DNA of 64,000 nucleotides from Streptomyces violaceoruber (GTDB taxonomy: Bacteria; Actinomycetota; Actinomycetes; Streptomycetales; Streptomycetaceae), in contig JODI01000040.1 in the NCBI GenBank assembly GCA_000720805.1, forward strand, positions 1 through 64,000. The letters are read 5' to 3'. Of this stretch, positions 9,386-17,986 are shown piece after piece. The position numbers and the translations under genes are program-made. How positions within the stretch are numbered: the stretch's first letter is position 1; each line of letters opens with the position of its first letter. The notes under the pieces were generated by a model. The model had not been told where the DNA came from and ran no database searches. It saw only the letters and a program-made list of their open reading frames with translations.

Positions 9386-9451
9386 TCGTCAAGCCCTGTC
9401 GTCAAGCCCTGTCGTCAAGTCCGTCGTCAGGGCTCGATCGTCAGGGCTCGG
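9386..9451. repeat. Short degenerate direct repeats downstream of copy 3
   Basis: Five units of 12-14 bp share TCGTCA: TCGTCAAGCCCTG twice, TCGTCAAGTCCG, then TCGTCAGGGCTCG twice with one spacer base. They lie in the 199-bp gap between convergent genes (9256 and 9456). No gene is seen there. Confidence 0.6.
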
Positions 9452-9455
9452 GAAT

Positions 9456-10274
9456 TCAGCGCTCCGGCAGCGGCTCCATGATGTCGTCCAGCCATGTCCG
9501 CCACTGAGGGGCCCGCACCGCCGGTGCCGCCTCCATCGGTCGTGCCGTCCAGCCCGTCACGGGCCGGATGCCGTGCAGTGCGTTCACCAGCCACACCTCG
9601 CGTCCGTCGAGCTCCGCCACGGTCCGTTCGCGGTGGGCGACGCGGGTCCCGGTACGCCACGCCTGTTCCTGGATGAGCCCGACGGTGACCCCGGGCAGGA
9701 CGGGCAGCCGTGGCGGGGGCAGGCACAGGGTGTCGTCCTCCCACCACAGCACGCTGGCGGTGGCCGCCTCCAGCACCACTCCGGACGCCGTGACCAGCAC
9801 CGCCTCCTGAGCGCCCTCGCCGGACGCCCGCCGCCTGACCCGGGCCAGGGTGTCCAGGTCCGGGCCCTTGCGGCGGGGGACGGTCCGCGGATCGGACTGG
9901 CCGGCCGCCCACACCCGTACACCGGAGCCGAGCGGCGGCGCGTGCCGCAGCAGCAGCCGCAACTCCATCGATCCGGCGGCGAGTTCGACCCGGGGAAACC
10001 ACTCACCGGTACGCGGCAGGGCCGCCGCCATGTCCTGCCAGAACTCCAAGAGCCGGCGCAGCGGCGGCCCGCCGCACTCGCCGCACGTCCGCAGAAACCG
10101 CTCCCGGTGCCGTTCGAAAGCCCGCACCCGCCCGTCCCGCACCAGCCAGGAGTCCGCGACGAGCAACCGGCTGCCGACCACCGCGGTCCCCGTCCCCGGC
10201 CCACCGTCCGCCGGCACCAGCCCACCAGCGGGCGTCCACCTCAACAGCCCTTCCACAACCGTCGGTCGAGTCAC
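9456..10274 (-). CDS. Aminotransferase class IV, PabC-like aminodeoxychorismate lyase
   Basis: A 272-aa fold-type-IV PLP enzyme. The GTG at 10274 is preceded by GAGGAGGAG, fixing the start. Recognisable elements are the N-terminal FERHRERFLRTC helix, the RRKGPDLDTLARVRRRA segment where the PLP lysine normally lies, EAVLVTASGVVLEAATASVLWW and LPGVTVGLI. The family includes 4-amino-4-deoxychorismate lyase, D-amino acid and branched-chain aminotransferases. Its position as last gene of an operon containing fused p-aminobenzoate synthase points strongly to the lyase step, releasing pyruvate from aminodeoxychorismate to give p-aminobenzoate. It is more divergent than housekeeping PabC, fitting a dedicated pathway copy. 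Confidence 0.75.
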   Translation of the reverse strand: MTRPTVVEGLLRWTPAGGLVPADGGPGTGTAVVGSRLLVADSWLVRDGRVRAFERHRERFLRTCGECGGPPLRRLLEFWQDMAAALPRTGEWFPRVELAAGSMELRLLLRHAPPLGSGVRVWAAGQSDPRTVPRRKGPDLDTLARVRRRASGEGAQEAVLVTASGVVLEAATASVLWWEDDTLCLPPPRLPVLPGVTVGLIQEQAWRTGTRVAHRERTVAELDGREVWLVNALHGIRPVTGWTARPMEAAPAVRAPQWRTWLDDIMEPLPER

Positions 10275-10287
10275 CAGAATCTCCTCC

Positions 10288-11523
10288 TCAGTACGTGCCG
10301 CCGGCCGCCACCGGCGCCCCGCCCCGCGGCCCGTAGGGCGCGTGTTCCAGCCACGACCCGCACTGCGGCAGGACCGGGGCGAGGGCCGCCGCCGCCCGCT
10401 GCTTGACACGCACGATCCGCCGTCGTGGCCGCAGATGGTCCAACGCCTGTCCGGCGGCAGCGCTGTTGAACAGGGCCGCCGCCCGCCGCGCTTCGGCGAA
10501 CCGGGCGACCGCGCCCGCCGCCGCGTCCGCCCCCGCCGCGACAGCATCTGCCGCCGCTGCCGCGACAGCATCTGCCGCCGCGGCCGCGACAGCATCTGCC
10601 GCCGCGGCCGCGTCGGCGATACCACTGTTCATGCCGCGCGCACCGAACGGCGGGAAGAGATGCGCCGCCTCCCCGACGAGCAGCACCCTCCCGTGCGGGT
10701 CGGTGAACGAGGCCGCGACCTTGCGCAGGAAGCGGTACGTCGACACCCACAGGATTCGCTCGGCGTACCCGTCCCCCACCACCGAGGGCAGCCACCGGCG
10801 CACGGCCTCCTCACTGCCGTACACCTCCTGCCGGTCGTCGTCCCGGCACTGCAGGTCGACCTGGAAGCCCCCGGTGAACGGCACCCGCATCACACTGCGG
10901 CCGCCCACCCCCGGATGCTCGTAGTGGAAGACCCGCTCCAAGGGCAGTTCGGCGCCGGGGATGTCGGCGACGTCGACGACGACGTGGAAGCCCTCCCCCC
11001 GGCTGCCCTCCATGGCGATGCCCAGCCCGCGCCGGAGCGTGGAGCGGGCGCCGTCCGCGGCGATCGCGAAGCCGCCGATCCACACCCGCCCGTCCTCCCC
11101 GGTCAGCCGGACCCCGGTCGCGGTGCTCTGGACGTCGGTCACGCGGGCGTCCCACACGAACTCCACCCCGGCCCGCTCGCAGGCGGCCCGCAGGAAGCGT
11201 TCGGTGTCGACCTGGCGCAGGCTGGTGAACGGCGGGGTCCCGGTGGAGGGCGGGTAGGTCCGGGAGTAGACCTCGCGGCCCCGGTAGAGAGTGCGCCGGG
11301 TCTGCCAGGTCCGCCCGTACGACGTGATCTCGTCGGCGAGCCCCGGCCGCATCCCGTCGAGGAGGCGCAGGGTCTCCCGGTGCACGAACAGGGCCCGGCT
11401 CCCGGGACGTTCCCGGTCCCGCGGGTCGGCCTCCAGGAGGAGGACCGGCAGCCCGTGCGCCCGCAGGGCGAGGGCCGCCGACAGGCCGACGGGGCCGGCG
11501 CCGACGACCAGGACCTGGTTCAC
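10288..11523 (-). CDS. FAD-dependent aromatic monooxygenase (PHBH/UbiH type)
   Basis: A 411-aa group A flavoprotein monooxygenase. It starts VNQVLVVGAGPVGLSAALAL (FAD GxGxxG), has the middle motif AIAADGARSTLRR (DG motif) and the second FAD motif VLLVGEAAHLFPPFGARGMNSG. The GTG start overlaps the upstream ligase stop (GTGA). Directly after GARGMNSGIADA lies an insertion of alternating Ala/Asp-Ala-Val units encoded by a 24-bp minisatellite (10540-10611), in the helix that normally reads DAHNLAWKL in relatives. Context predicts hydroxylation of an aminobenzoate or its CoA or adenylate-derived form; the actual substrate is unknown. Confidence 0.82.
   Translation of the reverse strand: MNQVLVVGAGPVGLSAALALRAHGLPVLLLEADPRDRERPGSRALFVHRETLRLLDGMRPGLADEITSYGRTWQTRRTLYRGREVYSRTYPPSTGTPPFTSLRQVDTERFLRAACERAGVEFVWDARVTDVQSTATGVRLTGEDGRVWIGGFAIAADGARSTLRRGLGIAMEGSRGEGFHVVVDVADIPGAELPLERVFHYEHPGVGGRSVMRVPFTGGFQVDLQCRDDDRQEVYGSEEAVRRWLPSVVGDGYAERILWVSTYRFLRKVAASFTDPHGRVLLVGEAAHLFPPFGARGMNSGIADAAAAADAVAAAAADAVAAAAADAVAAGADAAAGAVARFAEARRAAALFNSAAAGQALDHLRPRRRIVRVKQRAAAALAPVLPQCGSWLEHAPYGPRGGAPVAAGGTY
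10540..10611. repeat. 24-bp tandem repeat inside the FAD monooxygenase
   Basis: Three near-identical 24-bp units (phase starts 10541, 10565, 10589) with core ACAGCATCTGCCGCCGC. On the coding strand each adds eight residues of the ADAVAAAA type. It is in frame, so it varies protein length without breaking the gene. Confidence 0.9.
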
Positions 11524-13085
11524 GTGCGCGCTCCCGCGGCCAGCATGCGGGTGATCTCCACCCGCTTCACCTTCCAGGTGGCGGTCATCGGCAGCTCCTC
11601 GAACCGCCACTGCCGCGGCTCGGCCAGCGCCGGCAGATCGGCCGTGGCCTCCCGCCAGCGCTCCGCGTCCAGCGGTTGATCGCCCCGCACGCACACCACC
11701 GGAACCGGCTCCCGGTCCGCGCCGGGCACGATGACGATCTCGCGGAGTTCCTCCAGCCGCTCCATCAGCACGTCCTCGACCGCCAGGTTGCTGTGCACGG
11801 CGTCGATCTGGTCGACTTCACGGTCGATCAGATGCAGGACACCCAGCCGGCTGAGATACCCCATGTCGCCCATCTGCCACCAGCCGCGGTCGAGTTGCCG
11901 CTCGTACTGCTCCCGCGCCCCGAGGTAGGTGAGGATCCGCCCCCGGGTGCGGGCCTCGATCCGGCCGGCCGTCCCGGGCGTCGCCCGCCTCCCGTCGGCG
12001 TCGGTGACCCGGATCCGGGTGAACCCCGGTATCCCGATGCCGACCCGGCGGCCGTCCGCGCGGGCGGCACTGCGCCGGGTGAACCACTGGAAGGCGACCG
12101 GCCCCGTCTCGCTCTGCCCGTACAGCTGGACCAGCCAGGGGGTACGCCGTCGAGAGGCGCCCAGCAGCCGTCGTACGGTCCGCGGGTGGATGGCGTCGAA
12201 CGTGGAGCCGTACGCCTTGACCCGCGACAGCGGCGCCCCCGGCGCGTCGGCCAACTCCTCCCAGAGAACGAAGGTGTTGGGATGCGTCTCCACGATCCCG
12301 GGCCGGTGCCGCACCAGCAGCGGCGCCACTCCCGCCGGGTCCGGGTCGGTGATCAGTACCAGCGGGCTGCCGTAGTGCAGCAGCACGCCGAGCAGATGGT
12401 AGAAGCGCGAGTGGACGAACGACATGTGCAGCGCCGCGGTCTCGCCCCGCGTGGGCCAGCCCATCGCCTGCTGAGGCACCAGCCGGTTCCACATGGTCTG
12501 GGCACAGTGCACGGCGAGCTTGGGAACACCGGTCGTGCCCGAACTGTGGGTGATCAGCGCGGGCTCCCGCGGGTGCAGCCGTACCGGCGCGGGCGGTTCG
12601 GCGCCGGCGTACTTCTCCAGCGGCTCGGCGCCGGGAGCGTCGTCCACGGACAGCGTCCCGCGCACGAGCGCGGACAACTCGACGTCCTGGAGCGGGCCTT
12701 GGAGCTTCGCCCGGTCGGTGATCAGCCACGGCTGTCGCAGCCGTGCCAGCAACTGCCCCACGACGGGACCGGCGAGCCCGGGCGAGAGCAGCACCGGCAC
12801 CGCGCCGATCCGGGAGAGCGCGCAGGTCAGCAACACGATGTCGACGTTGTCCGTCTTGTGTACGACCACCTGCTCGGAGGGCCGTACACCTGCCTGCCAA
12901 AGCCGCCCCGACAGCTCCTCGACCACCTCGGCCAGCACCGGATAACTCAGGTCGACCCCGAGGGACGGATTGACGTCCAGCGGCCGGTCCAGCGTGACGA
13001 AGACGGCCCCGTGGCGGTCGGCCGCCCGCCGGAACATCGGGCCCAGATAGAACCCGCGGTCGGTGAGCAGGGATGGTTCGGGCAT
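11520..13085 (-). CDS. Adenylate-forming enzyme (AMP-binding, acyl-CoA synthetase-like)
   Basis: A 521-aa ANL-superfamily ligase. The P-loop-like motif is THSSGTTGVPKL, the central motif QLYGQSETGP, and the hinge region GWWQMGDMGYLSRLGVLHLIDREVDQI; the C-terminal domain carries MTATWKVKRVEI with the expected catalytic lysine region. The ATG at 13085 follows GAAAGGAAGG, so the in-frame start at 13115 is less likely. It is related to acyl-CoA synthetases but lacks a close named match. It may activate a second acid partner or transfer an acyl group within the p-aminobenzoate pathway. Its stop overlaps the monooxygenase start. Confidence 0.8.
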   Translation of the reverse strand: MPEPSLLTDRGFYLGPMFRRAADRHGAVFVTLDRPLDVNPSLGVDLSYPVLAEVVEELSGRLWQAGVRPSEQVVVHKTDNVDIVLLTCALSRIGAVPVLLSPGLAGPVVGQLLARLRQPWLITDRAKLQGPLQDVELSALVRGTLSVDDAPGAEPLEKYAGAEPPAPVRLHPREPALITHSSGTTGVPKLAVHCAQTMWNRLVPQQAMGWPTRGETAALHMSFVHSRFYHLLGVLLHYGSPLVLITDPDPAGVAPLLVRHRPGIVETHPNTFVLWEELADAPGAPLSRVKAYGSTFDAIHPRTVRRLLGASRRRTPWLVQLYGQSETGPVAFQWFTRRSAARADGRRVGIGIPGFTRIRVTDADGRRATPGTAGRIEARTRGRILTYLGAREQYERQLDRGWWQMGDMGYLSRLGVLHLIDREVDQIDAVHSNLAVEDVLMERLEELREIVIVPGADREPVPVVCVRGDQPLDAERWREATADLPALAEPRQWRFEELPMTATWKVKRVEITRMLAAGART

Positions 13086-13108
13086 GGTGCCCTTCCTTTC
13101 GGCCATGG

Positions 13109-14746
13109 TCACCATGCGCCCCTGCGGACCAGGTGACGGCGGAGCTTTCCGGTCGGAGTACGGGGCAGGGACGGGACGAGGCTGACGCTGCGAGGGACCT
13201 TGAAGGCGGCCAGGTGCTCCCGGGCCAGCCGGATCAGCTCGTCCCCCAGACCGGGTGGCGGTGTCGCGGCGGGGACGACGAAGGCGCGCAGCACGCTGCG
13301 GCCCTGCCCGTCCCGGACGGCCGTGACCGCCACCTCACGCACCGCCGGATGCGTCCGCAGCACGCCCTCCACCTCCAACGGGGAGACGGTGATGCCGCCG
13401 ACCATCTCCATGTCGTCGGCGCGGCCCAGGTGCCGGTAGGTGCCGTCCGGCTCCCGGCACGCCAGGTCCCGGGTGGCCAGCCAGCCGCCGACCAGGGCAC
13501 GGTCCGTCTCCTCGGGCCGGTTCAGATAGCCGGGCGTCACCGTCGGCCCGCGCACCCACAGTTCGCCCTCCGCCCCCTCCGGCACCGGATGCCCGTCCCG
13601 GTCACGCAGCTCCACCTCGAAGCCGGGGACGGGACGGCCGACGGTGCCGGGACGGTTGTACTCGAAGCTGTTGGCGCAGAACGCGTGCCCCGCCTCGGTC
13701 GAGCCGATCTGCTCCAGCACCGGCGCGCCCAGCAGTTCGGCGATCTGCAACCCGAGCACCGTCGGCATGCCCTCGCCGGCCGACACCGCCGCGCGAACGG
13801 AGGCGAAGCAGGCCTCGTGCCCGCTGCCCCGGTCGGCCACCAGCGCGGCGTACGCCGACGGCACCGAGTACAGCAGTGTCACCCGGTGCCGGGCGACCAG
13901 CTCGTCCAGGGTGGCCGGGGCCGGACGCCGGTCCACCAGCACGGCGGACGAACCCGAGAAGAGCGGGAAGACGAAGGCGTTGCCGAAGCCGTAGGCGAAG
14001 TACAGCTTCGACACCGACAGCGTGACGTCGTCCTGGGTGATCCGCAGCAGGCGCCGTCCGATCAGGTCGTAGTACGTCTTCGGATCGCCGTGCGTGTGCA
14101 CGACGCCCTTCGGGCGACCCGTCGTGCCGGAGGTGTACTGGATGTACAGCGGGGTGTGCGCGTCGACCGGATGCGCCGGTGCCGGATCGGCGGCCGGGGC
14201 AAGGGCGAGGAACTGGTCGGCGCCGAGGCGTGCCCGGCCGCCGAAGCGGTCCTCGAGGCCCGGTCCGGTCAGGCACAGCACGGCCTCGGTGTCCTCGGCC
14301 ATGAACGTGTGCTCGGCCGCGGGGAGTTCGGGATTGACCAGCACCGCCACGGCCCCGAGCCGGGCGATGGCCAGGAAGGCCGTCACCCAGGCGATCCCGT
14401 CGGGCAGGGCGAGCAGCACCCGGTCACCGGGGCGCACCCCCTGTTCCGCGAGCACACCGGCCGCGCGGCCCGCGAGAGCGTGCACCTCGCCGTGCGTCCA
14501 GACCCGGTGCCCCTGACGGAAGGCGACCCGCCCGGTCCACCCACGCCGCTCGGCGAGGGCCGCGAGATGCGCGGCGAGGTTGCCGGGGGCGTCGGCGTCG
14601 GGCAGGGAGAGGGCGGGCTGCGGCGTCGTCATCGAGTGGGTGCCTCTGCGACGGTCGGTGGCTGTGGTCGGCTGGGTGCCCGCGTGCCGGTCGATGGGGG
14701 CTGTCGTCGGGTGGGTGCCGGCGTGCCGGTCGGCGGTGGTCGTCAT
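13109..14746 (-). CDS. Benzoate-CoA ligase-family enzyme (probable p-aminobenzoate-activating ligase)
   Basis: An ANL ligase with the benzoate-CoA ligase pattern: IQYTSGTTGRPKGVVHTHGDP, KLYFAYGFGNAFVFPLFSG, EQIGSTEAGHAF, and C-terminal RTPTGKLRRHLVR with the catalytic Lys. From the ATG at 14746, which overlaps the PabAB stop (ATGA), it is 545 aa, but the first ~38 residues are a DRHAGT-type repeat. An internal ATG at 14632 would give 507 aa, nearer family length. Both starts are possible; the overlap favours 14746. With the p-aminobenzoate-forming genes around it, the likely reaction is ATP-dependent formation of aminobenzoyl-CoA. Confidence 0.8.
   Translation of the reverse strand: MTTTADRHAGTHPTTAPIDRHAGTQPTTATDRRRGTHSMTTPQPALSLPDADAPGNLAAHLAALAERRGWTGRVAFRQGHRVWTHGEVHALAGRAAGVLAEQGVRPGDRVLLALPDGIAWVTAFLAIARLGAVAVLVNPELPAAEHTFMAEDTEAVLCLTGPGLEDRFGGRARLGADQFLALAPAADPAPAHPVDAHTPLYIQYTSGTTGRPKGVVHTHGDPKTYYDLIGRRLLRITQDDVTLSVSKLYFAYGFGNAFVFPLFSGSSAVLVDRRPAPATLDELVARHRVTLLYSVPSAYAALVADRGSGHEACFASVRAAVSAGEGMPTVLGLQIAELLGAPVLEQIGSTEAGHAFCANSFEYNRPGTVGRPVPGFEVELRDRDGHPVPEGAEGELWVRGPTVTPGYLNRPEETDRALVGGWLATRDLACREPDGTYRHLGRADDMEMVGGITVSPLEVEGVLRTHPAVREVAVTAVRDGQGRSVLRAFVVPAATPPPGLGDELIRLAREHLAAFKVPRSVSLVPSLPRTPTGKLRRHLVRRGAW
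14632..14746. repeat. Degenerate repeat encoding the ligase N-terminal extension
   Basis: Three imperfect ~36-39-bp units encode DRHAGTHPTTAP, DRHAGTQPTTAT and DRRRGTHSMTT between the two candidate starts of the ligase. Related GGGTGCC/GTGCCGGTCG DNA words recur in each unit. Confidence 0.7.
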
Positions 14747-17169
14747 CGGGCGGGCTCCTCGGCGACGGTCTGCGGTATCCGGGTGTCGATCCGGTCCCGT
14801 TCCGGATAGCGGGTGTCGGTCCCGTCCCGCTTCGGTACGCGGGTGTCGATCCGGTCCCGTTCCGGCATGCGCGTGTCGATCCGCTCGCGCTGCTGCCGGA
14901 CGCGGCCGACCGTGTGCTCGCGGTGCGCCCGCATCTGCGCGGCCGTCTTCAGCAGCATCTCGTCGTACTCCGCGACCGGGTCCGAGCCGAGGACGATGGC
15001 TCCGCCCGCGCCCAGCCGCATCAGCCCGTCGGCGAGTACGGCCGTACGGATCACGATGCTGAGGTCGGCGCCGCCGCCGCACCCCAGGTAGCCGAGGGCC
15101 CCGGAGTAGACGCCCCGGGCCTCGGTCTCCAGCGAGTCGATGATCTCCATCGTGCGCAGCTTCGGCGCGCCGGTCATCGAGCCGCCGGGGAAGCAGGCGC
15201 GTACGCAGTCCACCGCGTCCGTACCCTCACGCAACCGGCCCTGGACGGTGGAGACCAGCTGGTGCACGGTGGCGTACGTCTCGGTGGCCATCAACCGGGG
15301 GACGCGTACCGTCCCGGTCCGGCAGACCCGGCCGAGGTCGTTGCGGAGCAGGTCCACGATCATCAGGTTCTCGGCGCGGGTCTTGGCGTCCGCCGCCAGT
15401 GCGTCCCTGAGCCGGGCGTCCTCCTCGGGCCCGTCCCCGCGCGGCGCGGTGCCCTTGATGGGTCTGGCCTCGGCGACCCCGTCCGGGCTGATCCGCAGGA
15501 AACGCTCGGGGGAGGAGCCGGCCACCTCGAGGTCCTTGAACCTCAGGAAGGCCCCGTACGGTGCCGGGTTGACGCGGCGCAGGACCCGGTAGAAGTCGTA
15601 GGCGTCGGACGGGGCGGGTAAACGGGCGGCGTCGGTCAGACAGACCTCGTAGCTGGTGCCGGCGTGAAGTTCCCGTTGACAGGCCTCGATGTCCGCGAGG
15701 TACGTCGCCCGGTCGCGCACCAGCCAGGGCTCGGCGGCCAGGAGGTCCGCCTCAGGGGCCGGCACGGACCGCGACGGCACCTCGGCGGCCGGGCTCGTGC
15801 CGACGCCCACGCAGGTGAGTCGGGCGAGTGTGTCCTCCAGCCAGTCCGTGGCCTCCCGCGCGGCCTGCGGGGTGTCCTCCGCCACGCAGACCGCGTAGGT
15901 GAAGCCCTCCTGGTGGTCGACCGCGATCAGCCGGTCGGCGAACAGCCAGCAGGCGTCCGGCAGTTCGGACGAGTGCCGGTTCGGTGAACCGCAGTCGGCC
16001 TTCGTCTCGTAGCCGAAGTAGCCGACGTAACCGCCGGTGAAGTCGAAGGGCAGCCCGGTGGCGTCCACGCGCCGGTTCGCCAACTGCCGCTTGAGATAGT
16101 CGAACACGCTCGCCGTGACCTTGCGCGGCGGTCGCCCCGCCCGCTCGATCTCGCAGCGTCCGGTCTCGACGTCGTACCGCACGAACTCCGAGAGCGGCCC
16201 GCTGTCGTCCCCGAAGAACGAGAACCGCGACCGGTCCGGTTCGACCAGCGAGCTGTCCAGCCAGAACGCCCGCTCGGAAGAGGCGTACATCCGCGTGAAG
16301 GCCGCCTCCGCGTCGACCGCGCCGGCGAGACGGCGGGTGTGCAGCCGGTAGACGGGACCGCCGGAGCGCCGGGGCCGGGGAATGGTGACGGGGGAGGGCG
16401 ACGGGGTTTCCGTGGCCGACGGGGTTCCCGTGACTGCGAGTGCCTCTGTGGTCGACGGGGTTCCCGTGACTGCGAGTGCCTCTGTGGCCGACGGGCTTTC
16501 CATGGCCGATGGTGTCGCGGTGGCCGTCGGGCGGGGGATCGCCCCCTTGGTCGGGGGCACGGCGGTGTTCTTCGCCCGCAGCTTGCGGGCCCGGTCCGCC
16601 GTGAGGTTGCGGAAGTTCACGAGCATGCGGTGGCCGTACTCGGTCAGGACGGACTCCGGATGGAACTGCAGGCCCCACAGGGGCCGGGTGCGGTGCCGCA
16701 GCCCCATCAGCACACCGTCCTCGGCCCACGCGGTGGCCTGAAGGGTGTCGGGGAGCGGCTCACGCACGGCCAGCGAGTGGTAGCGGACACCGGTGAAGTG
16801 CTGCGGCACCCCCTGGAACAGGTCCCGCCCGTCATGCCGTATGGAGGTCAGATGCCCGTGCCGGGGCTCCGGGGCCGGTGCCACCCGGCCGCCCTCCGCG
16901 AGGGCGATGCCCTGGTGGCCCAGGCAGACGCCGAGGACGGGCACCGGGGACTCGGCCAGCAGGCGGGCGCTGATGCCGAAGTCGCGGGTCTGCGCCGGGT
17001 GCCCCGGGCCCGGCGACACCACCACGTTGTCGAATTCCGCAAGATCCGGAATCGAGGCCGCGGGGGCGTCATTGACGATCACCACCGGCTCCTCGCCGTT
17101 GACCTCGGCGATCAGCTGGAACAGGTTGTACGTGTACGAGTCGTAATTGTCGATGAGCAGGGTCTTCAC
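14743..17169 (-). CDS. pabAB: Fused p-aminobenzoate synthase: glutamine amidotransferase (PabA) + chorismate aminase (PabB)
   Basis: An 808-aa fusion forming 4-amino-4-deoxychorismate from chorismate and glutamine. Residues 1-190 are a class I glutamine amidotransferase (nucleophile Cys82 in GVCLGHQ; His170 and Glu172 in FHPES). Residues ~275-765 are a chorismate-binding domain with PIKGTAPRG; the lysine (Lys572) is the PabB form, where anthranilate synthases have PIAGT, so this is p-aminobenzoate and not anthranilate synthesis. A repeat-built linker (~215-262) and repeat-built C-terminal tail (RDRIDTR type) are unusual. The GTG start follows GGGAGGTGGG. Second gene of the minus-strand operon, 30 bp after the ABM gene. 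Confidence 0.92.
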   Translation of the reverse strand: MKTLLIDNYDSYTYNLFQLIAEVNGEEPVVIVNDAPAASIPDLAEFDNVVVSPGPGHPAQTRDFGISARLLAESPVPVLGVCLGHQGIALAEGGRVAPAPEPRHGHLTSIRHDGRDLFQGVPQHFTGVRYHSLAVREPLPDTLQATAWAEDGVLMGLRHRTRPLWGLQFHPESVLTEYGHRMLVNFRNLTADRARKLRAKNTAVPPTKGAIPRPTATATPSAMESPSATEALAVTGTPSTTEALAVTGTPSATETPSPSPVTIPRPRRSGGPVYRLHTRRLAGAVDAEAAFTRMYASSERAFWLDSSLVEPDRSRFSFFGDDSGPLSEFVRYDVETGRCEIERAGRPPRKVTASVFDYLKRQLANRRVDATGLPFDFTGGYVGYFGYETKADCGSPNRHSSELPDACWLFADRLIAVDHQEGFTYAVCVAEDTPQAAREATDWLEDTLARLTCVGVGTSPAAEVPSRSVPAPEADLLAAEPWLVRDRATYLADIEACQRELHAGTSYEVCLTDAARLPAPSDAYDFYRVLRRVNPAPYGAFLRFKDLEVAGSSPERFLRISPDGVAEARPIKGTAPRGDGPEEDARLRDALAADAKTRAENLMIVDLLRNDLGRVCRTGTVRVPRLMATETYATVHQLVSTVQGRLREGTDAVDCVRACFPGGSMTGAPKLRTMEIIDSLETEARGVYSGALGYLGCGGGADLSIVIRTAVLADGLMRLGAGGAIVLGSDPVAEYDEMLLKTAAQMRAHREHTVGRVRQQRERIDTRMPERDRIDTRVPKRDGTDTRYPERDRIDTRIPQTVAEEPAR
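14780..14890. repeat. 30-bp repeats encoding the PabAB C-terminal tail
   Basis: Units beginning CGGGTGTCGATCCGGTCCCG lie at 14780, 14810, 14840 and 14870 (last one partial). They encode ten-residue units RIDTRxPERD at the very C-terminus of PabAB, outside the catalytic domain. Confidence 0.88.
16413..16500. repeat. 36-bp repeats encoding the PabA-PabB linker
   Basis: Two almost identical 36-bp units (16413-16448, 16449-16484) and a partial third encode STTEALAVTGTP / SATEALAVTGTP. They lengthen the flexible Thr/Pro/Ala linker between the amidotransferase and synthase domains. Confidence 0.9.
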
Positions 17170-17199
17170 CCGCCCACCTCCCTTGCGTCGTTCTCTGGC

Positions 17200-17778
17200 C
17201 TACGCGGTCCGTTTGTGCCGTCCGCGAAGCGCCTGGAGCGGTGGATACAGCCATTTCTTGAAGAAACGCTGAAGGCGCGGCATCAGAATCCAGGTGACAA
17301 GAGCCGTCACGCACAGACACAACAGCAGCGTACGAATGAACGGATTGAGGTCACCGAGATAGGGCAACGCGATCACATTGAAAGCCAGCACCGGCGGGAA
17401 CACGGCGCTCATATTCACGAACCACAGTTTCCATTTCGACGGCGGGGCCGGCGGCGCGGCGGGCCGGTCGGTCTGGGCGTCGAACCACGCTTTCGCGCCC
17501 CGGACGCTCCGGCGGCCCGTCTGCCGGGCGACCTGCTCCGCGCGGATGTCCCACTGTTTGCGAGCGGTGGAGTTCTCCCAGGCCAGAGCGGTTCCTTCGC
17601 TGGCGAAGCGATAGACGACATGCCACTCCGCCTCTCCGTCGACAAGAACGCCACCCCCAAGGAAGCCCGGCTGCTGCGCGCTGGCGGCCAGCATGGCCCA
17701 CCCCCAGGAGTGGAAGTCACCCTCGTGGCCCGGCACCACGTGATAAGCCACGGTGACGGTGACGGGATTACTGGTCAC
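17200..17778 (-). CDS. ABM-domain membrane protein (COG3224-like antibiotic biosynthesis monooxygenase superfamily)
   Basis: About 192 aa from a GTG at 17778. The start is uncertain because no strong ribosome binding site is seen and the frame stays open upstream. The N-terminal half is a ferredoxin-like ABM domain (VAYHVVPGHEGDFHSWGWAML ... FLGGGVLV ... EWHVVYRF ... WENSTARKQW). The C-terminal half is membrane-bound: WKLWFVNMSAVFPPVLAFNVIALP, a second helix LLLCLCVTALVTWILMPRL, and a basic tail. This two-part layout is that of COG3224 proteins, whose function is not established. It is the first gene of the p-aminobenzoate operon and divergent from the DUF3050 gene. Confidence 0.72.
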   Translation of the reverse strand: MTSNPVTVTVAYHVVPGHEGDFHSWGWAMLAASAQQPGFLGGGVLVDGEAEWHVVYRFASEGTALAWENSTARKQWDIRAEQVARQTGRRSVRGAKAWFDAQTDRPAAPPAPPSKWKLWFVNMSAVFPPVLAFNVIALPYLGDLNPFIRTLLLCLCVTALVTWILMPRLQRFFKKWLYPPLQALRGRHKRTA

Positions 17779-17986
17779 GCTGTCGAGTACGCACCGGAGA
17801 CAGAGGCCGTTCAAGTATTCAACGAAGTTTTTTTGGTTGTCCGGAACGTGACTTTTTATGGCTCTTTCGGACCCCTTGGGCTCTTGTGTCGAGGGGTACT
17901 GCCGGTAACTTTCATCGAATACCCGGAAGCGCTTGCCGGGAAGTCGCCAAAGCTGCACGATCGCTCTTCCCGACCTAAGGAGTTCC
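17779..17986. promoter_or_regulatory. AT-richer divergent promoter region of the p-aminobenzoate cluster
   Basis: A 208-bp gap between divergent genes that contains the most AT-rich stretch of this region (about 17810-17870, with a run of seven Ts). It probably holds the promoters of both the six-gene operon and the DUF3050 gene. I could not assign -35/-10 boxes with confidence. Confidence 0.45.

Noticed and set aside
14743..17169. Anthranilate synthase (TrpE-TrpG fusion)
   Set aside because: The active-site motif is PIKGT with Lys572, the p-aminobenzoate synthase form; anthranilate synthases have PIAGT.
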